Positions 41,301 to 53,300 of a stretch of DNA of 64,000 nucleotides are shown here, one piece after another. Position 1 is the first letter of the stretch; every line of letters begins with the position of its first letter. The notes beneath the pieces are model-generated. The model had not been told where the DNA came from. It searched no databases and was given only the letters and a program-made list of their open reading frames with translations. The DNA lies in the NCBI GenBank assembly GCA_013400155.1, contig VXBM01001092.1, positions 169,183-233,182 of the forward strand, read 5' to 3'. The position numbers and the translations under genes were made by a program. Source of the stretch: Helopsaltes ochotensis. Its lineage: Eukaryota; Chordata; Aves; Passeriformes; Locustellidae.

Positions 41301-44300
41301 TTTGCCTGATGGCAATTTTGCTATCCTTAACTAGTAATTAGTTACATTTTTTTTGTGTTCTTATGCTTATTTAAAAAGTCTTATGCTTCTTAGCTGCATC
41401 AATTGCAACTTTTTATCCATTTTTACCTTTCTGTGTTGTTTCACTGCATTGTAGTTCCTAATTTACTGATAGCTATTTAAATAATTGTTTTGTGGTTTGT
41501 TTGTAGTATTTTCCCCTAAAGAAATATATTAGTTGCCTCTTTTCATTGTGGGATTGTACTCATTTCTGATTTGTTACATTCTTAAATGCCTAATTTTCAT
41601 TAGCAACTGTATTCTGAAAAACATCTCTTAGTTGTAATCAAAGTTTAGAGCATAGAAATTCTGTTTGAAGGAAAAAGATAACTTTTACTCCCGCTATAGG
41701 AGAAAAAAAAGTTTGTTACCCTGCAGTTCGTTAGGACTCAGACATGTTTGAAAGAAGTATGTCAGTAGCTTAGCTTTTAATTAGTTGCAAAAATTCATTT
41801 TGTACATAGATAAGCCAGTGGTAGGGCAGGCAGCTGATTGTGAAAATCTGCCCTGCGGGCACTCTGTGCAAGTCTAAAGTAACCTCACCTGTAATTTCAG
41901 ATGTAAGCTGACTAGATGATGATACACAGACCCACAGGTCACATATTAATGTGCAAACACAATTTGTTTTCCTTTAGTTTTAGTTTTTCTTAAAGACTAC
42001 CTTCAAAATAGGGAAGAATATGGTTAGGTGATACAATTTGGGAAAAAATGGTAGACAAAATATTGCAAATTTGTTCATTTCTTTTTGTATGTGGCAGGTA
42101 CTGAGACTGAAACTTGATGGAAACCAGACACCTTTGCCCCTTTGTTTTTCAAAACTGTAAGCACCTCACAACTGAAGTTCTTTCAGTACTCCTGATTTGA
42201 GCATTTTGTTTTCCTAGATCTTTTGAGTATTAAACTCAGCATTGTAATAACATGTGTGACACTGTCCAGGAATTCTGAAGTTTCATTTTTGGTGTGCCCA
42301 GAAAGGCAGCCTTCCTATAGATATAGCAAAATGTCAGACCAGTTTGTGTTTTTCCAGTAATTTCTTCTTCCTCGCCTACAGAAACATTTAAAGACCTGTT
42401 TTTGTATTTGCAGTAGATGCTGAAATTGATGAAAGTGCAGCATGTTTGACATGGGACTTGAAACATCTGTCTTCCTGATGTTTTGTGTCAAGTGCTTGCC
42501 AGGATCACTTTCCCCTTGTTGGAGCATGTCATACGGTTAAAGCACTGACTTACCAGCTTGACATATGAGCATTACATTCTGCTTTTGGGAAATGAATACT
42601 TTTATCTAGCATGCTGGTGAAGGCAAAATATATTACAGGGAGTCTTCTGTGTCCATCTTCCCTTTTGTCATCCTCTACACAGTCAAAATCAGTGTTGGGT
42701 TTTTTTCTAGCAGGCTCTGACAGCATCAGAATGTGACCTTTGCCAATATATGTGGTAGAGTAATGCTAGTTGCTGAAGAGTAGCCTTGAGGATGTGAGTT
42801 TACAGTAGCTTACTGGTCTGATTCATGGATATTTGTTGAATTCAGTTGGAAAAACTGCTGTGCTCTGTGCCTGTGCTGTCTGAAGTTCCGTGTGTGATTC
42901 TGCAGAGATGCTATTTGGATGCTCAGCATTCAACTTTGAAATCCAAACTGGTTTTTTGGCATTTTTATGCCATCAAAGGCCTAAGCATCAGTATAAGCGG
43001 AATTACTGTAGTGCTGGAGTTAACAAGCACCCATTTGAAGGATCAGTGGTGAAGAATCTAGAGTGTAAATCATGTAAGAAGTGGCTGAGCGAGCTGGGGC
43101 TTTTTAGCCTGGAGAGAAGGAGGCTCTCTGTAATTGCCTGAAAGGAGGTTGTTTCAAGCTGTGGGTTGGTCTCTTGTCCAATACAGCCAGCCTTAAGCTG
43201 CTCCAGGGGAGATTCTGTTTGAACATCAGAAGGAATTTCTTCATGGAAAGTGTCGTTCAATATCAGAATGGGCTGCCCAGGGAGATGTTCAGGAAGCAAC
43301 TGGATTTGGTACCATGGTCTAGTTGAAAAGATAGTGATCAACCAAAGGTGTGACTTGACGAGCTTATAGGTCTTTTCCCACCTAAAAGATTCTGTGCATT
43401 GTTTGGGTTTCAAGTCATATACAAAAATGGAGATGAGAAATACATCGTGCAATCTGTTCATTTCTGTGAATACTGTGTGTGTGGCAGGTGGAGAACGTAG
43501 TCACAGAACAGGGCTAACTGTGCAGCTTCTTGCTACATTTATTTTCTCAAGGAAGAAATAAATTTTTAAAAGTTAAGTAATACTTTGCAACAGTCTGGTT
43601 TGGACTGGTTTTTGAATGTTGACAACGTAAGGAGAACCTTCTTTGTTTTTTACCCCTTGAAGATTGGTGATGTGCAAGTCTACAAGACAACAATTACAGG
43701 ACCCATTGTCAAACAACACCAGGCAGAAATACAGCTGTTGGCAGCTTCTTTTTCTGTCTAAAAAAGAAACCATTATGAGATAATAGATTCCTTATGTAAA
43801 CTTCAGACTCATGACTGGACCTTCTTTTGCTTGGAGAATGTCACAAAGTAGTAGTCTGAGGAGAGAAAAGGGACTATCTACTCTGGGTTCCAAAACTGAA
43901 TAGTTGGCAGCTCTTCAGCTTGGGAAAGGATGGGGGGGAAGAAGAGTGGAGGGTTGTTTTGAGGTCAGGAAAATCATCCGTGTTCTGGAAAAGCATACTA
44001 AAGGAAATCTTGCTTTTCATAGCAGAAGAGATGGAAAGCACTCAGTAGTAGATCAGCTGAAAGTAAATGGAGTAAGTCTTTAAAATGTGCAAAATTGTGG
44101 CGTTCATTACCAGATAGTTAAAATCACTTCATCAGAGCTGAGATATGCTGTAAAAAACATGTAGTTAATTAGTGATTCTGAAACATAGTGCTTAAAAGGC
44201 CTGTGGTTCAGGAAGTTTATGTACAGATGACTTCTAATAATTGCAGTTATTTGTCCACTGCGTTTTGTATGTCTTTTTGCTGAACATCTGATAATGAAGA

Positions 44301-47300
44301 AAAATACCAAATTAGATAGAATCCTAATGTTTTCAGCACCCAATAAAGATTATAGTTGATTTAAAGGGGTTTTTTTGAGCAGCCTGTAGAATATTCTCTT
44401 GATTAGTTCACAGTTCTGCTTATGAACACTGTAAAATATTTTGAGAATGTTTTTGTTGAAATGTAGATTCCAAATGTCACAATATAGTCTGTACTATTTT
44501 CTCTCCCTTTATATAATATTGCAGCAGTCACATTGTTTTATGTTCAGCATTTTGCATGCATAGTGGATTGGTATGCAGAAAATGAGGAAGTTAATAATTC
44601 ATCTTATATTATGACTGCACAAATGTTAGACATAGGGAGCTGTTTGGTGTAAGACATCAGGATAAAACAAGTACAGCTGTCGTGTTTAACAGATTGGGGT
44701 TGCAGGAAAGCTTTTGGGGTTTTGTTTCAGTTGAGTTTATTATTTTCATGCGACTTGCTGACTTTGAAACTTCATGTAGTGTGGTATCATGATGAGTAGA
44801 TAGCCAGCGTCTCAGTGAGGGCAGGGAAGGAAAAAGTCTCAAGGTATGTCAGGCCAGACATTCATGTCAGGCCATAGAAATCTGCTGGGCTTTTTAAAAG
44901 GTTAGGCTGACATTAACTGAGTGTGAAAGCAGAGGTAGTTTGAAGAAAAGAGGAGGGCAATGCTTTCAAGTAAAGATATAGGAAAAGTTATTTTATTTTT
45001 ACTTTATTAAAAATATGGGATTGTACTTGTGACTTGCATCTCAAATTGAAGTTACCTTCTTTTTTTTTTTTTTTCCCCATTAAAGCAGAAAAACATTGCC
45101 CTGGAGGATAAATTAGAATAGTTTGATAACTGGTCTGTAGAAAATCCTGTGAGTTGCAGTTGTACCAAGGCCTTACAGTGAACTGTAGTGTGCCAGGCTT
45201 TATTCTAAGAAATTGAAAAATTCACCATTCTTAGCATAAATAATGAACTTTATATGTTCCCCAGCTTCACTTTCTTCAACATTCGGAGCTGAAATCAAGG
45301 TTCTTTAAGCTGCTAGACCTATACAGCTTGTGCTTTGTCTTCTGAACTCAAGAGCCCCTTGAACTCCATCTGGCCTTGGCTGATTCTATGATTGAACTTT
45401 GCTTTGAGCAAAAGTGTTCCTTTCCTTTCTCACTTCTGATCTTTGTTGTTGTGAAAGTCTGGATGTATCTATACCCTGTTTAAATTCATTTGTTTTTGGG
45501 GGGATTTTTTAAGTGCAGCAGCTTGAAAATTGTGACAGGTGAACTGGAGAAGCTGCCTTTCTGAATCCCATTTTGTGCATGTGTTGACACTGAACATACA
45601 TGTAGGTATTAATTGTTGTGGGGATTTTCCTTCACTGATAGCAGTAAAAGTCTGGCCCAACTACCACCTCTTTTGTAAGGGGTGCACAAAGCTATAAAAA
45701 GATGCAGGTTGTGTTTTCCCCTTGTGGTTTGGCTGAGTGTGAATGAGCCTGGCTTTTGTTTGGAATTTATTTTGTATCTTAAGTTTGGTTTTTATTTTTT
45801 TGTTGGTTGATTGTTTTGGGTTGGTGTTTTGGTTTTTTTTTGTGGTTTTTTTTTTTTTTTTAATTCCTCTTTGGCTAGGCTCCTTCAACATATTTGGGGA
45901 CCATTATTTAGCAATTACTTAAATCTGGCATTGGTGCTGGGCTGGCAGTCAGTCAGGCTTCAACCCTCCCCCCAGGCTAAGTGCCCTAATCTCTCTTAGT
46001 CATCTTTTGATGTGTTGGAAAAGCATCTTGCTTTTGTCTTTAGCAAGCTATTGTTTCTTGCTTTGGCTTGCCACCTTATGGTTTTGTTTTAACTTGTCCA
46101 TTCTCTCTGTTTCCCTTGAGAGAATGCTTGGGTTTCTTTTGTTTCTTTAAAGTCTCTTTATTTTAATTGCCACCTTTAATCAATTTCAATGACACTAATT
46201 TGTTTTTGTCCTTTCAGAATTTAAGTGTCTTACCATTTCTCCTGATTCCCTAATATGTCCAACAGAGGACCACTTTACTCTTTCAGTTTCCTAAATTATT
46301 TTTAACAAGCTTCCCCTTTTGCATGTAGTTCCCCTGTAAGTTCCTGTATTTCTGTTACATGCTGTACCTAGCATGGCCTGGAGAACTGATGAATTTTGAT
46401 GTAATGTGCTTGACTGGGCTAGATCTTTGTTTATTGTCCCATTCTTTTATGGTACTGCCTGTAGTATGTCCTTGCTGGAGACATTTGACATGGATGTTTG
46501 TAGGGATGATCAAGTGCACAGACAGTACAAAAGAGGAAGTAATCTCTACAGTCTGGAAAGACTCTGCTTCTTTCATTCACTCCTTTTTCTTCTTTTGAGG
46601 AAAATTGATTTTGTATTGTAAAATACCAGTGATTTCATTCTGTATAATACAACACTATACTGAATACTATAAAACTTGATCTGCTCACAATACCTGATCT
46701 CTGAGTCAGGTTGAACTTGGAAATGGATTTAAATCCCCACAGCATGGAGGAGTTCTTAATCTGTATTTTACACATTTGTTGCTATGTTAACTGTAAGTCT
46801 GGAGTGAGTTAAAGTATCACAAGAATCTTGTCCTTTCTATTAAGTTGGTTTACTGATTTACAAATACTGCTGGGATACTTCATAGGAGGAGTGGATTGAT
46901 GAAACAAGAGCAGATCAAGCAGAGAAAATTTTAGAGGAACAGGGTTTAATTGCTTATATCAGTATGATATAATCTAATCTTTCTACACTCTAATCTAATC
47001 TTCAACACTCTGCTTTTAAGATGACTTTTCTATGTACTTAAATCATTTGGTTTAGTTGGCTTTGTCCTTTTATTCCTTTCTATTTGTCATTTCTCTTTAG
47101 GAAGGGGGAGGCTAGTCAGCCAAGATCACTACTTTCTAATTCCTTGTTTTGTGCATAAATAGCTTATAAATACTATTCTATTTTTTACCATATTTCATAC
47201 CTTTGAACTTGAATATTTATTAGTGAGGTGGTCTTCCTGAATGTTTGACTTTCTCAGCCTTAAAGAGAAGAGAGAAACCCTGATCAGTACCTTTAATTTT

Positions 47301-50300
47301 TAATGCGTGTCCTATATATCAGAATTCCTGAAGTTTGGTAATTAATTGGTTGCTTACGTTATTTACCTTGGTATCCAAAAGCCTTGGAATGAGATTCTGA
47401 GGAAGAGCCTGACAGAAATTGTTTGCATAAGAGGTAACTGCCATTACAGATCAAACTATTCTTAATAAGGCATAGAATCGAATGCAGAGTTTTCATCAAA
47501 GCCAGAATTAGTGTGGTGGACCTCAGGGCTTTGCATCAATCTTGACATTAGTGTATATTAACTTCCCATATGAAAAAGGTGCCTAGCAGTAAGGTAGACA
47601 AACTGTAAATGAAAAGAATGAAGGTAAGTAAATAAAAAAAATTTATGAAGATTTCATCAAACTAGAAAAGGCTAAATAAAGGAGATAATGCTCCTCACTA
47701 CAATAAGTAAAATCAAGTGTAATAAAAAATGTGGCAGATGGGTAGCTTATATGAAGCTGTATTGGCTTTCAAAATTGCATCTTATGTTTGTGTGCTGAAT
47801 TCATAGACGCCTCTTTCACACCACACTGTTTCTATCAACTATGCCACAGCAAATGCAGGGTAACCTTAATAATCAGGATGCCCATCAATTATCTTTTGGT
47901 GCTACAATTACTACAGAGTATAAAGAAGTGAAGCAAAAACCAGTATTGAATTGTTTGATGTATAAAGGCTCATGAGTATTTTTTTCCTTTCTTATGTCAT
48001 ACATTTAAAAATAACTTGTTTGCTTAGAGTTTAACTCTACTTGTTTTTTATATATTGTGTTCTAGCTGTTCTTTATAGAGAAATGTCTTCTGTATAATAT
48101 TAATATTAGCGGAAGGTAATAGCTGTTTGGCTCAGGTGATTGCGCTACAATTGCATTATTAAATCAATAATAATAAAAATATTGGATACAGTTGTTAAAT
48201 ATATATTTGTGTTCTAAGTTAAAAATTTTGAAACCCTAGTTATTCACTTATATGAAATTTGTGTCTGTGAAAGTCTGTGCACTGCAAATTTTTGCCTTGT
48301 GCTCTTGCATATTTTCATGGACAGTCAAAGCAGATGCTCTGCAACAGATTGAGTACCATATTTCATTCTCTCTATGTAAACTTACTTTTCATGGGCTCTT
48401 CCTTAGAGTTTTTTAGAATAGAGAACATAATTGTTACAGGATTTCTTGCTGTGAAAAAAGTGATTATTCTGGCCAGTTTTCTTAGAGTGTCTTGTTTACA
48501 GTGTTTCTTTGGTTTATTCAAGGGCATTGGGAGTTTCAGTGACAGACTACACATTTGAAGACTGTCAGCTGGCTTTGGCTGAAGGACAGCTTCGTCTACC
48601 TTCAGATACGTGTCTGTTAGAATTTGCAAAGCTTGTGAGAAGCCTTGGGTGAGCATATACAATGTTTATATGTAATGTGCATCTTTATTATATATCTATG
48701 TTTATGTTGTTTTCCCATGATGTAACAACATTGCATTTATGAGTATATATGAAGTGTTATTATCAAACAATCAGGGAAACACCGGTATAAAATTGAAACT
48801 GGACTGTACTTCACTTGCAAGCAGCACCTCTGAATCCTAATGAGTGTAGAGTAGGTTGTAAAGTTCTTATTTTCCATCTGACAAGTGAGCAGAGTGAGTC
48901 TGAAGTATTTATTCCTGAGCTAGAAGACACTTTCTGAAGGGGATCAGAAATACTGTGGGAATCCCAGTATTTGATACAGTTCAGAGTCAATTGCCTTTTC
49001 CTGTGACATCTGTGGAGGGAAAACAAGCACTGCCAATAGCAATCTTATGACTGGATTAACCTTGTAATAGTGAGGACAGAGGATCACCCTTTCCCGAGAA
49101 GGACGAGGTGGTGGTTGATCTTTTGAGTGGGTCACTGTCAGATGGCCTTGCTAAGGCAGCTGTAGGTCAGTGCATGCAGCCTGGGTCCTCTCTTCCTTCT
49201 TCCCATAGTGCCATTTCCTGCTGGCTTTACCTTTCAAAAAAGCCTCAGCAAACCTGAAAATTTTACATAAATCAAATAATAGAACTTGCTGCTGTTTTCC
49301 AGTTTTTCTCCTGCTTCTTCAGTGATCTTATTGAGCAACCATGAACTAAATGGATAGGCTCATCCTATTAACTCTCAATATGCAAACACCCTTTTTAATT
49401 TTCTTGTCTCATCACCTGGAAATACAAAGCATAGCTTAATGTTTCCATTGTGTACTTTATTTCCTTTCACTAATTTTTCCTTCATCTTCAGCTTGTGTAC
49501 AAAAATTAAAGAAGAAGCAGCTCTGTTGGAGAGTAAGGAATGTAGGACAGCATGCATCAAAATTCAGATGACAAGCATATATTAACCTGTTGTCAGAACT
49601 TCCATCTGAAAAACTTACATTAGGATAGGAGAGACTTCTAAGGGAAAAGAAAGATTCTCACTTTGTTTAGAAGGCTCTGAATTTACAGTACTAAGGAAGA
49701 AAAACAAGCAAAACAAAACAAACCAACCACCCACGTCTCTTATTATGCGGTTGATAATCCTGGGATTCAGTTTAATCCTCTTGTTAAGTTGTCTGGCTTC
49801 TATCTGCTCAATTTAAAGCTGTTCTTTCAAATTACGCTTTTCTAGGGTTTTGTTTTGGCCTCTGAAACAGTTACATGCATTTGTGAGTGAGGTTCACTGC
49901 AGCTCGGAAGTTCTCTCTCTGGTATGAGCAATTACTCATTGGTGAAATACAATCCTCTCTGAATTTGGGCATGTGCCAATAAGAAGGATGTTATGGTGAT
50001 ATTTTTCTGGCACAATTGGATGAAGATTGTAATATGACTTCATCTCTAATGCGTGTTTGATAATAATGTAGTCATTTTTGCTGTTTATTCAAAGGTTTTG
50101 AGGTCAGGGAGGCATTAAGATCATCCACTAGCATCCCTAAATAACTGGAACAGTAAATTTTATCCAATGGATTTTTCATCCAGTCTTAATACTTGTTTTT
50201 GAGCAATGATGTACTTTTGAGGTAACATCCAGTTTTAAGATTCCTATAGTAAGGCAAATTCAGAGTTCTTTCTGGTTTAGATATTTTGAAATCATCTTAC

Positions 50301-53300
50301 ACCTTAGTTTGCTATACTGAAGAGTTAGTTCTGTGCACATTATGTGTCTACAACTGATCATTATCATTGTCTGTAAAATTTGCTTAGCCTGTGCTCAACT
50401 GGATGGGATCCAGTCCAGAATCCAAGCAGGCACAGCAGTGAGTTCTCATGCTTCATCTAAGGAAGAGCTCAGGCTCTGTGAACAGAGCTGTACAGCTGAC
50501 TTGTACCAAATTTGGTGACAAAATGACTCTTATCAATTAGATCAACTGAGCATAGATTTATCCTCTCAAATTGTGCATTCATTACTCCTCAAGGAGTCAT
50601 GTTTCTCTTCAGTCTGATAGTTTGCTGGTCAGACATAAATTAATTGCTAAACCATGTGCAGTCTATATTATAGCTTTCATTTTTCTTCATACACTGTAAA
50701 TCCTCTGTTTCATTTGATGATTTATTCTGTAATTAATTACCCCACTATTTAAAGTGAATATCTATTTTTACTTGAACTGGATCTCTTGTCATGTTCTGGA
50801 CATTGAATCTTGTTTGGATTTTGTGCCTTACTTAAAGATCTCTTTGCATTTCTTTTCCTTCAGGAAGTGTTAATACAATTAATTAAGTCTAGCCTCTGTC
50901 TTTGAGATACTTCTTATGAGCTGCTTTAAGGCAATTGCCTCTAAGGAGATCCTTGCATTCTGATTTGAATTGATTTGCCTCTATTGTGTCAAGCTTCTGT
51001 TTGTTCTAATTCCCAATATTACCTCATCAAGTTGACCATGAGGATCCTTTTAGTCATTGCAGCTGTAGGCTATCAAGATCTGCAAGGACCTCAAGCCTGG
51101 TGCCTGTCTATTCTTGCTTAACAGCCTCTACCATCCAGACTACAATGCAGACTTCTGCTCTCCATGTGTGCCTAAAATGGTGGTCCAGACTGTAGGTAGA
51201 ACTTTGTGTCCCCAGGGTAATAAACCCTCACTGCTAACTACCTGTGCTGTGACTTCAAAGTGCTCAGAGGTCATCTATAACAAGGGAAAAAACCTCTGGA
51301 GGATGTTTACCATCTGCATTTGTGATAAAAGCAATGCTGTCCGCTACAGGAGGTGATCATGGATCAGGCATGACAGCAAATACCAGCCATGGTAGCCCCT
51401 GTTTTTGTGGATCAAGGCAGGGTGTGCCAAGAGTATTCAAGAAGGTCAGTTCTGCAGTTTTTTAGTATACCTGGTCTGTGATGGCAAGATGTTGCACAGA
51501 AGTACGTCAACGGACATAAAACTGAATGTGTTGTGCTTTTCTGGCTTAGAGCATGTTTCTGTGTGCTTACAGTTTACAGTAGCTAGCTACAAGATCCAGC
51601 TGTTCTTCCAGCTCTCTGAGACACTAGAAGGTTTTTGGCAGGTTCCCAGCATGCAAGAAATGAGCTTGTTTTCAAATAATCAAGTACAACTAAAACTAGC
51701 TTACTTGCTAAAAATAGTGATAATTATGCTGTAAAATATTTTACCTTCAGGGATCTGGTTTTCTTTGTGAAGTCTGCTGTGAAGAATTTAATGTTCAGAG
51801 CTGTTAATATTGAAAAATGTCCTTTCCATCTTCTGGACTCAAGAATACTTCTTGTTCTCTTTAGTGGGCACTGACCTAAAAAATTAAGCAAAACACCACA
51901 ACAGCAAATAATTTTATATGTCATAAAGCCTAGATCCTGTATGGAAACTATTAAGCCAACAAGCATGATTTCATGAGGGAAGACATTTGCTGTTGGCTTT
52001 CTATGATTTCTGGCCTCCATTGGGATAAAAGAAGCAATTGTAAAGGAATTGGGACATTCAATCCTTCTCATATTGGTTCAGAACCTATTATGAGATTTGC
52101 ACTTGGCTTCTGAAGACTTCAGTTCAGCAGCTTACGGTCATCAACATATTAATTACTTTCTGATTTTGAAGGTCTAGAGGGAAGTGAGCCCACCTTGGAT
52201 TACCAGAAGTACAATGCAGTCATACTCAGGTTGAAGTAGTTTGCCTCACTGATCCACATACTGCTTTTGAGGTTGCCTCACATTTCTTCCTGTATTTACA
52301 AAACATAAGCCACAAGATGCCTGTAAGATCTGTGGTGAGATTATGTTAGTTCCCATACAAGATTTTGCCATCAAGCTTCTACAGGTTTGCAGGCTTAATT
52401 ACTGGTGAAGAGGAGATCTTGCAAGTCTTGCATGCTACTCACCGCATGAGTGCTCCCTCAGTTCCAGAAGGTGAATTTTGAGACAATTCATTGCAAACAA
52501 AATCTCTCTGATTTAGAGACAAATGTTACACTACATATTCTGCATCAGTGGGGGCTTATCTCAAGGGAGGATTTAGATACCAGCTGTCTTCATGCTACAG
52601 TTAAAATCCATTTCAGCTACTACTCTGGGATGTATTGTCAGTGGACACTTCTTGCATGTAATCCTGCATGTGAGAAGATGAGTTCTGTGTGCATCTCAAA
52701 TCCTCTGTGTTTTTTTTTTTTTTATTGTTCCTTCTACTTTTCTACTTGATTGTGGAAAACGAATGTTTGCAGAAGGGTGTCTCATTCTTTCATACTGTCT
52801 AGGACTAAATCTTAAGGTAGGTGCTTTCATGCTAGGATGGAGAACTTGTGAATGTTCTATAGGAGCCATGGGTTTCTGGAAGAATTCTTGCATGTTCAAG
52901 TCTTATAATTCAGAAATACAGGTCTTGGCATGGTTTAGTTAGTACATATTGGTAAGTCAGCATAGGTCATGATAGACAACATGGGAGTTGTATTTTTACT
53001 TAGAAGTTGAGATGTTTAGGAAGGGTCATTGCAGCAAGCGATCGACTTCTGGAGCTGATGTGTCAGATCATCTTCCTATCAGAAATGCTCTTATCTTTTT
53101 TCAGAAGCTCCTCAGAATGCTGATATTAAGCATTTTATTCATGCTTGTTACTGAAAGGAAGCTGTTGAGGAGTCCCAGCTGCAGTCTGGGAACAGTTCTG
53201 GTGTAAGCTTCTGAGTGTGAATAACTACTTTTCCTTGTCTGCAGCAGCAAGCAGCAAAACAGGCAACTGCAGAAGGACACTATAGGAGACTTTACTGGCA

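Larger units (their letters stand above)
37621..48522 (+). other. LPCAT1 intron 9 (longest)
   Basis: 10,902 bp, GT-AG. It holds G/T-rich tracts at 37843-37879 and 45785-45861, four compact inverted repeats (38634-38670, 38830-38875, 41182-41208, 41216-41272), a CR1 fragment at 43075-43400 and a two-copy tandem at 46971-47011. No exon was recognised. Confidence 0.9.

Noticed and set aside
43003..43461. 152-codon minus-strand ORF
   Set aside because: It lies over a sense-oriented CR1 fragment and is an antisense shadow of it.
45360..45396. gattctatgatt-like words resembling a CR1 tail
   Set aside because: Only a few words match and the preceding sequence does not continue as CR1 convincingly.
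45661..45891. Lys/Asn/Gln-rich minus-strand ORF
   Set aside because: Translation of a T/G-rich low-complexity tract, not a gene.
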